From Branchiostoma floridae (lineage: Eukaryota; Chordata; Leptocardii; Amphioxiformes; Branchiostomatidae): a stretch of 34,938 nucleotides of DNA. The translations under genes and the position numbers were made by a program. Below are positions 9,340-19,070 of this stretch, one piece after another; position 1 is the stretch's first letter, and every line of letters begins with the position of its first letter. Under the pieces are notes generated by a model. That model made no database searches and had not been told where the DNA came from. It was given only the letters and a program-made list of their open reading frames with translations. The stretch covers positions 2,995,702 through 3,030,639 of the forward strand of contig NC_049997.1 of assembly GCF_000003815.2 (NCBI RefSeq), read 5' to 3'.

Positions 9340-9800
9340 GTCCCTGTAGCTCAACGGGTAGCAGTCTCACAGTTGAGCTCCTGATTCTATATTTCAAGTT
9401 ACTCTCCACTTGCTCTAAAGACTTTGCTACTCTCTGTTCGATAGATAAATTCAAGTACATTCTGGGAGGCGATAATCCACATTGTGTACAAGTAGGCAAA
9501 TATATCCACGATTGTTTATACCGTAGAACCAATAGTGTAAATGACATGCTAGACCCTTTATGTTGATGTATCCATACCTATAGATATCCATATATATGTG
9601 TTTAGTTGTACTGTAAGTAGTTGTTATACATGTAGACCTTACGAAAGTCGCTGTACTTTTGTCGTGTCAATAAAGATTGTATTAAGTTAGTAACTGGGAG
9701 GCCCCGGTTCAAATCATGGGAAGGGCATGTCAGTTGGGGCTGCAGTCGTTTTTCTGTAGGGACGTAAAATGGAGGTCCCCTGAACATCATCACACAGAAC
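9340..9800 (+). mobile_element. tRNA-derived SINE split by a LINE insertion
   Basis: The tRNA-like head starts at 9340 with an A-box-like TAGCTCAACGGG (9348-9359). The B-box-like GGTTCAAATCA is at 9706-9716, after the insert. Removing 9375-9684 and one copy of AGTT restores a tRNA-sized head. The 3' body contains GGACGTAAAATGGAGGTCCC, matching the body of the complete SINE at 17538-18082. Confidence 0.75.
9375..9684 (+). mobile_element. LINE 3' fragment inserted in the SINE
   Basis: The open frame to the stop near 9565 encodes DKFKYILGGDNPHC and GKYIHDCLYRRTN, matching the C-terminal pattern of the LINE at 7636 (EKFTFLVQLDKPC, NYIYNRIKKREE). It ends with CAATAAAG. AGTT flanks it at 9371-9374 and 9685-9688, a 4-bp target duplication. 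Confidence 0.75.
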
Positions 9801-9829
9801 GTTGAAGGGGAGAGGCCGAGAGGGCGCTA

Positions 9830-9880
9830 CCCCCCTCCCCCCCCCCACACACACACAAACACATACCACACACGCACACA
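9830..9880. repeat. C-run and (CA)n at the left edge of the receptor duplication
   Basis: A poly-C tract followed by CA repeats and CACACACGCACACACCCTGTAAA. The same arrangement is at 14134-14180, where homology between the receptor duplicates begins. Confidence 0.85.
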
Positions 9881-10029
9881 CCCTGTAAAAGATATACAAA
9901 TAATAAATAATTTTCAAAACTTGATGGCCTGTGTGCCACTAGACAACAACAACAACAATGATATTTCTGTCAAATTATGATATAAACACGGGTAAAATAT
10001 GTAGTATTTCCCTATATACACGAAATATT

Positions 10030-13000
10030 CTATTTGTTTTGTTTAGAAGTTTTAGAGTTTTTCCCGGGGTTGTTTCTCGGTCTTGTTTGTCGTTAAGGTG
10101 TTTTGGTTTACTTTTGTTTNNNNNNNNNNNNNNNNNNNNNNNNNNNNNNNNNNNNNNNNNNNNNNNNNNNNNNNNNNNNNNNNNNNNNNNNNNNNNNNNN
10201 NNNNNNNNNNNNNNNNNNNNNNNNNNNNNNNNNNNNNNNNNNNNNNNNNNNNNNNNNNNNNNNNNNNNNNNNNNNNNNNNNGGTTGGTCTTCTATTGTGT
10301 CGTAAGCGTGCTGCGACACCTCGTCAATGTCTGTTGGTGGTGAAGAGTGCCATTTTGGGTTTGGTTGTTTTGCGAGTTGTGCGATGAGTTCTTTTGCAGC
10401 GACTGAATGATGAAGTAACAAAAGACCAAAATTGATAATGTAAGTAGACTCGTAATGACCAGATCCAATACGTTCACTTCAACCTTGTCCTTTTGGTTTG
10501 TATTTAGGAGGAAAACTATTTGGTCGATCTCAGTCGCATTTTCTGTCGCTATAGTCAAATTAAGAGGCGTGGTGACGGTAAAACTTCTGACTGTGCTTAG
10601 TGTATTGTTTGCGGTGATCGAAGGCTTCAATGATGGGGGGACGGCCGTCGTACGTATGGCTCGAGACACATTATTCTTGGCTGTAATGCTCACTCCATCT
10701 AAAGCAAACACCGCCGTACAGGAAACAAGCTCATTTTGCCATTCTTGGACGATGTTCTCACTTACTGTGGCAGATGATATAGTTTTACCCACAAAATTAC
10801 ATTTGCCGTTTGCTTGTGTTGAGTTGTTATTGTTGCCAAATGTTCTTGAATCGCAGCAGTTGAAACCTTCTGGTTTCATGTCGAATGACGTAGTGATATT
10901 CACGTTCCCAATGTTTACAAATCTTTCCTCTTCATATGATACGTTAGTGATGACGACGTATGTGTTATTTGGGAGAGTCCACTTAATGCGAGGGGGTTCT
11001 TTTTCCCAACATATTTCACAACGGAACGACCGATCGCCATCTAAATTCGTCAATGAAATTCTGGGATTCGGACAAGGCATCGCTTCTATCATAGCACTGG
11101 TGAAGGTATTTAGTTTGATCCCGTGCAGGCGGTTTGGATGATTACAAGTCAGAAGTCCCAAATCATATTTTGCATGTAGACCGGATTTCATAAACCAATT
11201 AAGAGAGCATGTACAGCGGATAGGATTTCCTTTCAAGTTCAGGTCTGTTTCCCAAAAATATCCAAGTAGTTTCGAATTCTGTAGGTCAGCGAATATTGTT
11301 GTTATGAGATTTTTGGAGAGATCAAGGACCCCTAAAAGCGGGATGTTTTTAAGTACTCCCGGTTCGATGTAGCTTATTTCGTTATTTGCTACGTCTAATC
11401 TAAAAAGTAGTCTTTGCTGTTCTATGGCCGGGAACCAGTCCGCACGGAATGCCGTCAATTTGTTACCGGCAAGACGTAATACCCGGAGGCGGTATGGGCC
11501 GTCGAAACTACCTGAAATAACAAACATAGGCACGTTTTTTGTACAGCTGGCCTAAGGATAAGTCCAAAATATCATACTTTGGTAGTAAAAACAACTCTAT
11601 TTCCAACTTGGGTAAAACGAATAGTTTTGTATGTAAGCAAAGAGGAAACATAGGTATCAATTATAGTAGAAAGTACCTTAAAGTGAAGAATGATACTACA
11701 AGCATACACGGAAGCAATATGATTGTAGGGAGATGTATGGATACCTCTGTAGATGCTGTGGATTCTGACTACTTCTTACTACCTCTGAATGCTACTTCCT
11801 GTCAGTACCACATGCCTAACGTTTCGGTGACAAAAGTCTACCTGTTCGCGTCCTGCGAGTGTTACTGNNNNNNNNNNNNNNNNNNNNNNNNNNNNNNNNN
11901 NNNNNNNNNNNNNNNNNNNNNNNNNNNNNNNNNNNNNNNNNNNNNNNNNNNNNNNNNNNNNNNNNNNACAGTGAAATACAGCAACTACGAACACACAAGA
12001 ACACGATCATCCAGACAAGCGTACAATACGTAGACACTGAAGCAATGACACTGAAGCAATGATTGTAGAAAGATTTGTGGATACCTCTGTAGATGGTGTG
12101 AATTCTGTTGTATCGCAGGTCCAACAGCATAACCGACGAAAGCTGTCTGAAGTAGTCTGGCGTGACTATCTCAAGTTTGTTCCATTGGAGAAGTACAGCC
12201 TTAGTACCTGCCCCAAAAGGACCGGGGGGAAAAGCCCCATTTTCTATGAAGGCTATTTCGTTGTGAGCTAGATTCAGATGACCGCTGCCTTGAACAAGCC
12301 AGTCCTTCCGTAGATATGGGAGTTTGTTATGGTTCAGCGACAACGTTCCCGGACGAAGGAGACCGGAAAATGTACCGCATGCCAGGCGTACAAGGTTTCC
12401 TAAAATTGATGAAGAAAGCGGGAAATTTGCAATCTCCAAGCAGATCCTACGGTGCCATAAGATACTAGAGTAGTATCAAAGCTGGTCAGGGAGTATAGCC
12501 GGCTAAGGGAGTCAAACGGGCACTATGGTAAGTTTGGTACTATACATTACGCACCTAGGATCTGGTTGGAGATAGGAAATTTGGTGAAACGTTTACTTCA
12601 GGACATAGGTGACCTACTTGTTAAAGGTCTTAAAAAAAGAATTGGGGAAGTACGTGTGTTACCTAAGAAGTATTTTGTACTTATTTGAGACAACATTGGT
12701 CCCCGACTGGTCAGCGTTAGGCAATTTCAAATTCAGGGCAGCTCCGGGTTCTGGGCCAAGTACCGTAGGAATTGCTTTTCTTAACTTACAAATACATGTA
12801 ACGTTATTTCACCTTTATCCGTGGGGTAACCTTTATCCGTTGTACATAAAATCAGAGTATGTAAAGATATCAAGTCGACAGAAGTTACCATGTGGATAAA
12901 GGTAAATTACCATTACGTAGATCTAGATGGAATACCCCCACCCCTTTTTTAACCTCTTGGAAATACTGCTAAGGCACTACTATTCAACTTACCTGGTTGA

Positions 13001-13320
13001 ACGTAGAGCGTTTCGATGTTTTGAAGATGGCTCAAATCCAGCAGGGAGAGGTAGTCTAGGCGAAAATTTCGCAGCCACAGCCATTTTGTTCTCTTGACGA
13101 GTGGGCAGGTCGGAACGACATCCCGGCCCGTGTGCTCCGGTAGGGAGGTACAGATGACGCATTTGGGAGAAAGCTCTTCATAAAACGTGGCATCGTAAGT
13201 AGCATTGGTGACCCGGTCACACTTTACCTTAAAACCCTGGCAATTCGGGCAAGAATAGAACATAGATAATGCGCACCTTGATATAATCGCCAAGGCTATC
13301 AAAACTGAAAGACGTGCCAT
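10030..13320 (-). CDS. LRR-Ig transmembrane receptor, gene A (three exons)
   Basis: Exons on the minus strand: 13320-12993 (signal peptide ~1-18 and a Cys-rich N-cap), 12399-12085 (LRRs), 11511-10030 (more LRRs, LRRCT, Ig-like domain, membrane span, tail). All junctions are GT-AG and join in phase (split Gly codons). The LRRCT contains IRCTCSLNWF and two later Cys. The Ig-like domain has SFRCE, IKW and LVSCTAVF. A hydrophobic span (LDLVITSLLTLSILVFCYF) is followed by a polar tail with HAYDTIED. Many N-X-S/T sites suggest heavy glycosylation. By analogy with gene B the protein is about 700 residues, a type I surface receptor; the ligand is unknown. The tail is interrupted by a 162-N gap, and one A is missing near 10325 versus gene B, shifting the frame. 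Homopolymer errors at 10030-10119 are also likely artefacts. Confidence 0.88.
10120..10281. other. Assembly gap of 162 N in the gene A tail
   Basis: The gap length equals the 162 bp found at the same place in gene B (14401-14562), so the missing segment is probably 54 codons of cytoplasmic tail. Confidence 0.97.
11512..12084 (-). other. Intron 2 of gene A with a relic of a duplicated exon-2 end
   Basis: At about 11737-11765 the sequence repeats the 3' end of exon 2 and its donor (ATCTACAG-AG/GTATCC on the minus strand). The shared flanking GAAGCAAT and ATTGTAG blocks recur at 11712-11730 and 12050-12070. This is a short tandem duplication with no open exon left. A 100-N gap occupies 11868-11967. 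Confidence 0.6.
11868..11967. other. Assembly gap (100 N)
   Basis: Gap of unknown size in intron 2 of gene A, between the two copies of the exon-end repeat. Confidence 0.99.
12430..12574. mobile_element. MULE-type MITE copy ii, 145 bp, 9-bp TSD
   Basis: Lies in intron 1 of gene A, 30 bp upstream of the exon-2 acceptor. Termini are CAATCTCC and GGAGATA. The 9-mer GGAAATTTG flanks it at 12421-12429 and 12575-12583. Confidence 0.88.
12584..12992 (-). other. Remainder of intron 1 of gene A
   Basis: No gene. The donor is at 12991-12992 (GT on the minus strand). The short open frame at 12609-12899 is not supported. Confidence 0.6.
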
Positions 13321-13947
13321 TTTGTCGATTTTTACACGGTAGTAAAGCTTTCGACTCTGCCTTGTAGAGTGTTCTTCTACTAAACAACTTGCATCAACGT
13401 GCTGACTGTGTTACAATGCGCCGTAACTTTTTATATCTAATGTTTTCTTGCCAGGACTGTTGCATTATTTCATGTAATCACGTCTTACACATCCGGATAA
13501 TCTGTGACCTACTAGACATTATACATGCATATGCAAACAGCATACACTACTCAGATTCTTTTACAGTAATTATAAATACGAAAATTTTCCATACACTGTA
13601 GATTTCTATGCCAAAAAGGCGCATATACGCCTAAACATAGCTTACAAGTGAATCACTTGTTAAGAAACACGTGTTTTTTTGGCAATTTGGATTTCTCTTA
13701 AGACTTGTGTGTAGACTTTATTGAAAATATCCCCCGTTAATGCGAAAGCCCTTAAAAACGAGATGGGGAAGAAAACGGCTAAAAATGAGACCATAAATCG
13801 AAGCGACAAAACATGGTATCACAGCCAACAAGTCTTTATTTCCTGCATTCAATTAGCAAGAAGTACAAATGATTACTAGTGTGGTAGCCAGTATTAACTA
13901 TATGGCTATATATATAGTCAGCGCCATTTCTATAACTACTGATTACT
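13321..13947. other. 5' flank of gene A
   Basis: The start codon at 13320 has AAAATGG context. No confident TATA box or other promoter element is seen, and there is no coding sequence between here and the minisatellite. Confidence 0.45.
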
Positions 13948-14125
13948 AGTGTCACTTCGACGAACACAACTATACTCATGGCTATCTCACTACCACTCAC
14001 TTGTGTCACTTCTACTACTCTCATGGCAACCTCAATATTGTCACTTCCCGAAGTACACTCAAAGCTACCTCGCTATTGCCACTTCTACTATTACTCTCAT
14101 TGCTACCTCACAGTTATGTCACTTC
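13948..14125. repeat. Degenerate minisatellite, ~37-55-bp units
   Basis: About four units beginning GTCACTTC and containing a CTCATGGC or CTCATTGC..ACCTCA block: near 13948, 14003, 14039, 14077 and a partial one at 14117. It abuts the poly-C/CA tract at the edge of the gene B duplication. Confidence 0.7.
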
Positions 14126-14133
14126 TAGAAGCA

Positions 14134-16132
14134 CCCCCCCCCCCCACACACACACACCACACACGCACACACCCTGTAAAAATATACCTTGCTTCAGAAA
14201 CAGCAAGAAAACTTGCTGGCCTGTGTGCCACTAGGCAACAACAACAACAATGGTATTTCTGTCAACTTATTATATAAACACGGTAAAATATGTAGTATTT
14301 CCTATATACACAAATATTCTATTGTTTGTTATAAAGTTTAGATGTTTTCCTGGGGTTGTTCTCGGTCTTGTTGTCGTAAGGTGTTTGGTTACTTTTGTTT
14401 TCAGGCACTTTATCCTGTGACCTACTCGGTATTGCGTTCAGTGCTGTGTCCATCCCCTGGTAGGCACCTGACAATACAGCCTGCCCGTAGGGTGTGATTA
14501 TATCATCTGATATCGTCGGTACTTGACCGTCTAGTGTGTCTCTCTTCTGGTTACTTGTTTCAGGTTGGTCTTCTATTGTGTCGTAAGCGTGCTGCGATAC
14601 CTCGTCAAATGTCTGTTGGTGGTGAAGAGTGCCATTTTGGGTTTGGTTGTTTTGCGAGTTGTCCGGTGAGTTCTTTTGCAGCGACTGAATGATGAAGTAA
14701 CAAAAGACCAAAATTGATAATGTAAGTAGACTCGTAATGACCAGATCCAATACGTTCACTTCAACCTTGTCCTTTTGGTTTGTATTTAGGAGGAAAACTA
14801 TTTGGTCGATCTCAGTTGCATTTTCTGTCGCTATAGTCAAATTAAGAGGCGTGGTGACGGTTACACTACTGACTGTGCTTAGTGTATTGTTCGCGGTGAT
14901 CAAAGGCTTTGATGGGGGGACGTCCGTCGTACGTATGGCTCGAGACACATTATGCTTGGCTGTAATGCTTGCTCCTTCTAAAGCAAACACCGCCGTACAG
15001 GAAACAAGCTCATTTTGCCATCCTTGGACGATGTTCTCACTTACTGTGGCAGATGATATAGTTTTACCCACAAAATTACATTTGCCGTTTGCTTGTGTTG
15101 AATTGTTATTGTTGCCAAATGTTCTTGAATCGCAGCAGTTGAAACCTTCTGGTTTCATGTCGAATGACGTAGTGATATTCACGTTCCCAATGTTTACAAA
15201 TCTTTCCTCTTCATATGATACGTTAGTGATGACGACGTATGTGTTATTTGGGAGAGTCCACTTAATGCGAGGGGGTTCTTTTTCCCAAAATATTTCACAA
15301 CGGAACGACCGATCACCATCGAAATTCGTCAACGAAATTCTGGGGTTCGGACAAGGCATCGCTTCTATCATAGCACTGGTGAAGGTATTTAGTTTGATCC
15401 CGTGCAGGCGGTTTGGATGATTACAAGTCAGAAGTCCCAAATCATATTTTGCATGTAGACCGGATTTCATAAACCAATCAAGAGAGCATGTACAGCGGAT
15501 AGGATTTCCTCGCATGTTTAGGTCTGTTTCCCAAAAATATCCCAGAAGTTTCAGTAGGTCAGTGTGTATTGTTGTTAGGAGGTTGTTAGAGAGATCAAGG
15601 ACCCCTAAAAGCGGGGTGTTTTTAAGTACTCCCGGTTCGATGTAGCTTATTTCGTTATTTGCTACATCTAATCTAAAAAGTAGTCTTTGCTGTTCTATGG
15701 CCGGGAACCAGTCCGCACGGAATGCCGTCAATTTGTTACCGGCAAGACGTAATACCCGGAGGCGGTATGGGCCGTCGAAACTACCTGAAATAACAAACAT
15801 AGGCACGTTTTTTGTACAGCTGGCCTAAGTATAAGTCCAAAATATCATACTTTGGTAGTAAAAACAACTCTATTGCAAACTTGGGTAAAACGAATAGTTT
15901 TGTATGAAAGAAAAGAGGGAACATATAGGTCTCCATTATAGTAGAAATTACCTTAAAGTGAAGAATATTACTGCAAGCATAAACGGAAGCAATTGATTGT
16001 AGGGAGATGTATGGATACCTCTCTAGATGGTGTGGATTCTGATTAGTTCTTGCGACCTCTGAATGCTACTTCCTGTCAGTACCACAAGCCTGACTTTTCG
16101 GTGACAAAGTCTACCTATTCGCGTCTTGCGAG
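14134..16132. repeat. Segmental duplicate of the gene A 3' region
   Basis: Homologous to about 9836-11867 at an offset of about 4.27 kb. It includes the last exon, its acceptor and part of intron 2. On the left it starts at a C-run/CA tract; on the right the homology runs up to the mariner-type element at 16133. Confidence 0.85.
14319..15784 (-). CDS. LRR-Ig receptor, gene B: orphan last exon
   Basis: An intact last exon of 1466 nt with acceptor CAG at 15787-15785 and stop at 14321-14319. It encodes the final LRRs, LRRCT, an Ig-like domain, a membrane span and a complete 121-residue cytoplasmic tail with HAYDTIED and GAYQGMDT; YQGM fits the YxxM pattern of PI3-kinase SH2 ligands. No first or second exon is found upstream on this strand in the window. 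Only a mutated exon-2 end with a stop remains near 16020-16036, and mobile elements start at 16133. Gene A exons lie downstream of it in transcription order, so it cannot serve gene A as a final exon. It is a 5'-truncated duplicate whose frame has nevertheless stayed open over ~488 codons. Either a recent pseudogene or an exon used from a distant promoter. Confidence 0.8.
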
Positions 16133-17022
16133 TACGAGGGTGAGTCAGAAAGTAATGCAAGTGGTTTCATAACAGAGTGGTTCTTTGATCGAATGAGTTG
16201 AAATTTGGCACAAAGGTTAAGACATATCTCCTCTTGAGATTATAATATCTAAATTTGTTGCTCATTATTTTATGAGGGACTGAGCTGCTTGTAAGGTGAC
16301 CACACCCTTGGCATCCCGTCAGAAGAAAAGAGAGGTCCAATTAACGTACAATTAAGAATTTCCCTAAACCAATTTTTGCTACTGTAGAAGACTAAGCCTG
16401 CACATGTAATAAGCTGTATTTCTCTATAAACTACATGCTTAATTTCATCTCTGAAATCCGAGCAGTTTTTTCGTTTTTCGTTGCTGGTGTAGAGTGAGGT
16501 ATACGCGGTCGCCAGGGTCATGAGATCTGCGGCGTTATTATCAAAACTTTCTGTAGCCTTCTTTTCTATTCACAAAGAGAAATGAAACTTAGCACACATT
16601 TTGGCCTTTAAACAGTTAATACTTGTGTAAAGTTTCGTTTCTTTTGGTTAATGGAAAAGTAGTCTTTTAACCAACAATTCAAGAATTCGTGTATAAATCT
16701 AACAGCTCTATAACACAACTTACTGCATCCTAGCAGCTGTAAATAAAGAACCATTACATTTGGTATTATACATGTATGATTTCAACCTCCTAGAGTGATT
16801 TTCAGTGGGTCAGATTTAGAGGAATTCATAGTCTGACAAGCTACCAAGGGTGTGTTTATCTTGAAATCAGCTCAGTTGCTCATAAAATGATAAAGACCAA
16901 ATTTAAAACATTCAATCTCAAGAGAACATATATGTCTACCTTTGTGCCAAGTTTCAACTAAATTGATTAAAAAACGAGACTGTTAAGAAACAACTTGCAT
17001 TACTTTCTGACTCACCCTCGTA
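16133..17022. mobile_element. Non-autonomous mariner-type element, 890 bp
   Basis: Termini are TACGAGGGTGAGTCAGAAAG and its complement, with TA at each end. Long inverted arms of about 130 bp share TTTGGCACAAAGGT and CTCATAAAATGA blocks. The TIR resembles those of mariner elements. No transposase frame is present; the 83-codon frame at 16270-16521 is not recognised. Confidence 0.85.
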
Positions 17023-17087
17023 TAATACCCCCTTTCCACTAGGACGGCGCTCTCGCGGCGCTCTCTCTGCGACCTCAAATTGGGAAG
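17023..17087. mobile_element. Left fragment of a PIF/Harbinger-like MITE
   Basis: TAA then TACCCCCTTTCCACTAGGACG, through CTCAAATTGGGAAG. It is the same end as the MITE at 4818, interrupted by the next element. Its other part should lie beyond 21315 and is hidden by the gap there. Confidence 0.8.
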
Positions 17088-17115
17088 TACGAAGGACCAT
17101 TGGGACAAAACCTGT

Positions 17116-17345
17116 TTTAGCGAAGGAGCTGTGTGCTCACAGCGAAGGGGCTGCATGCTCGGCGAATGAGCTGTGTGCTCACAGCGAATGGGCTGCGTGC
17201 TCGGCGAAGGAGCTGTGTGCTCACAGCGAATGGGCTGTGTGCTCAGCGAAGTACCTGTGTGCTCACAGCGAAAGAGCTGTGTGCTCACAGCAAAGGGGCT
17301 GCATGCTCGGCGAAGGATCTGTGTGCTCACAGCAAAGGGCTGTGT
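17116..17345. repeat. 20/22-bp tandem array in left arm
   Basis: About eleven units of alternating 22 and 20 bp, such as GCGAAGGAGCTGTGTGCTCA and GCGAAGGGGCTGCATGCTCG, giving a ~42-bp dimer. Open in several frames because of repeat composition. Confidence 0.9.
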
Positions 17346-17537
17346 GCACCAGGCTGAAGTTGGCCGCCGATTGGTAGCCTAAGATACAGCCGCCGATTCG
17401 TCATTAGACAAAACATAGGATCCCATTCAGACGCCCATTCGAAGTAACTAAAAATTCCTAATTTCATAGGGAATTGTCTAGGGGATTGGTGCAAAAATTG
17501 CATGAAACTTGGCATATGTGTTCAGTACAAAAATGGA

Positions 17538-18082
17538 CCGCGGTAGTTGTGGGACCGCGTGGCGCAGTGGCGGCATTCGTGCTTCGTGACCGAGAGGTTG
17601 CAGGTTCGAATCCGTCTGCGTGTCACCGATCTTGTGCCCTTGGGAAAGGCACTTTACACGGCTTTCCTCACTATACTCAGATGAAAATGAGTACCTAGCT
17701 TCGGCTAGGGCCGTCCCTCGGATAGGACGTTAAATGGAGGTCCCGTGTATGGGGAGAGCCACACCCCATGCACGTTAAAGAACCCCCACACGTGCGATGG
17801 TGCGGTGTGAGATGGAGCAAAAACCCTTCTGTCTGGAGTTGGTGATTCACTTCAAATCACCCGGATGGAGGCCTGGCGAACCTCCATTCCGTATCAGCCA
17901 CACGGTGATTTACATCAGCGAAAGGGTATGTCACCCCGCGAGGGGCGGCATAACCCCGCCGCGCCGTGAGTAAGCATGTGCGAACATGCACAGGGCTAGC
18001 CCTTAGTAATAGCCACTGGCTAGTTGGGCAACCCTGGCTGTTTGTTAACAGCTGAACAAATAAATAAAAAAAAATAAAAAAA
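17538..18082 (+). mobile_element. Complete tRNA-derived SINE, 12-bp TSD
   Basis: Consensus Pol III boxes: A box TGGCGCAGTGG at 17560-17570 and B box GGTTCGAATCC at 17603-17613. A ~450-bp body includes CCTTGGGAAAGGCACTTTAC and GGACGTTAAATGGAGGTCCC, and the tail is A-rich. The 12-mer TACAAAAATGGA flanks it at 17526-17537 and 18083-18094. This is the reference copy for the partial SINEs at 9340, 24418 and 32860. Confidence 0.92.
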
Positions 18083-18094
18083 TACAAAAATGGA

Positions 18095-18700
18095 AACAAG
18101 TCTAGGGGTGGAGCCAAAAGAAGCCAGATCTAGATTTTACATGGCAACTGTTGCTTTTATGAAAAACCTGTTGTATTTTACAGCATATTGAGGGGAACTG
18201 ATTTTAGGAAAACAAAACAGACTTTATGTACCTTTGATGCAGTGTACACTGGATCTATAATGTGGTACTTCTCTCCACATTTTGTGCAAAAACTTCCCCT
18301 ATACCAAATCACCCAAATTACTACATGTAATTTATTCGTCTGTCACATAATGAAATTAAGAAGTTCATACTATTTTAAGGTAGAAAAAAGGTTCAAGTCA
18401 GCATCATAACAAAGTACACCGTGAAAGAGGTTTCAAGAGTCCAAAATTTGAGTTCACATTTCTCATATTCTGCTGCAACACGACAATAGATATTAGCATG
18501 GCTGAAAAGGTTGTGCAGTGAAGTATAATTATACCGATTTTTCTTGTTGGACCTGTCCGGTAAAACCGGACGTAAAACAGTGGACCTGATGTTGTACCGA
18601 TTCGAAAATGAACTAATTATACTGACAGGCGTCCACATGTTTGGGGCTTACATGTCGACGCAAATAACAAGAGCGTAGAGAGTTTATAGTCATTTTTACC
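18095..18700. other. Interior of the 4.2-kb structure, no gene seen
   Basis: AT-rich with short unsupported frames. ACCTGTCCGGTAAAACCGGAC near 18548-18570 forms a small CCGG-type inverted repeat. Confidence 0.5.
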
Positions 18701-18703
18701 GAG

Positions 18704-18800
18704 TACTGTAAATGCATTTACGTTTGCGGGGATTTAAATTTAGCGGTAGAGGGAAAATGGAGTATTCGCGGTGGTTCTGAGTTCGCGGGTGAACCATCCA
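18704..18800. mobile_element. MITE end, TACTGTAAATGC family (left)
   Basis: Starts TACTGTAAATGCATTTACG and continues with GCGGGG and TTCGCGGTGG blocks. It matches in inverted orientation the end at 20476, so the two may be termini of one element or of two partial copies. Confidence 0.6.
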
Positions 18801-18824
18801 TGCATGTGAGTACTGCACTGTAAT

Positions 18825-19070
18825 GGAAAGCCCGGCACATTTACCAACCGCCAGTCGGAAGCCACAAATAGTGGTTACTCGGCAAAGGTGCTACAAACGG
18901 ACAGAACAGTCCACTTTTGACTTTGACAGTACTGGCGTGATCAACTGTTACTGATCCGTAACTACTCTCTTAATACATAGTACAGACAGTACAACTTTCC
19001 TACCATGGTGTTATACACGGTGAAATGAATAATTACGAACCCCAAAAAAAGTATTCATGTGTATTCACAG
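18825..19070 (+). repeat. Unclassified interspersed repeat, copy 1
   Basis: Shares with 20097-20290 the blocks GCTACAAACG, CAGAACAGTCCACTTTTG, TGGCGTGATCAACTGT, CCATGGTGTTATACA and GAAATGAAT. A more diverged copy is at about 27340-27535. No protein or RNA family is recognised. Confidence 0.65.

Noticed and set aside
9340-9720. A tRNA gene with a long intron
   Set aside because: The insert is a LINE 3' end with its own coding frame and AGTT duplication; the rest aligns with a SINE.
10455-11141. Long + strand frame opposite the receptor exon (and 14737-15420)
   Set aside because: Shadow of the LRR-Ig coding exon on the other strand; it has no domain of its own.
16270-16521. Transposase remnant in the mariner-type element
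   Set aside because: 83 codons with no recognisable DDE/D motif; too weak to call.
17133-17382. Cys-rich repetitive open frames in the tandem arrays (also 20917-21439)
   Set aside because: They are open in several frames on both strands because the 20/22-bp units lack stops; no start context, domain or splice support.
17551-17625. A true tRNA gene
   Set aside because: The boxes are good, but the unit continues into a 450-bp SINE body with an A-rich tail and 12-bp TSD.
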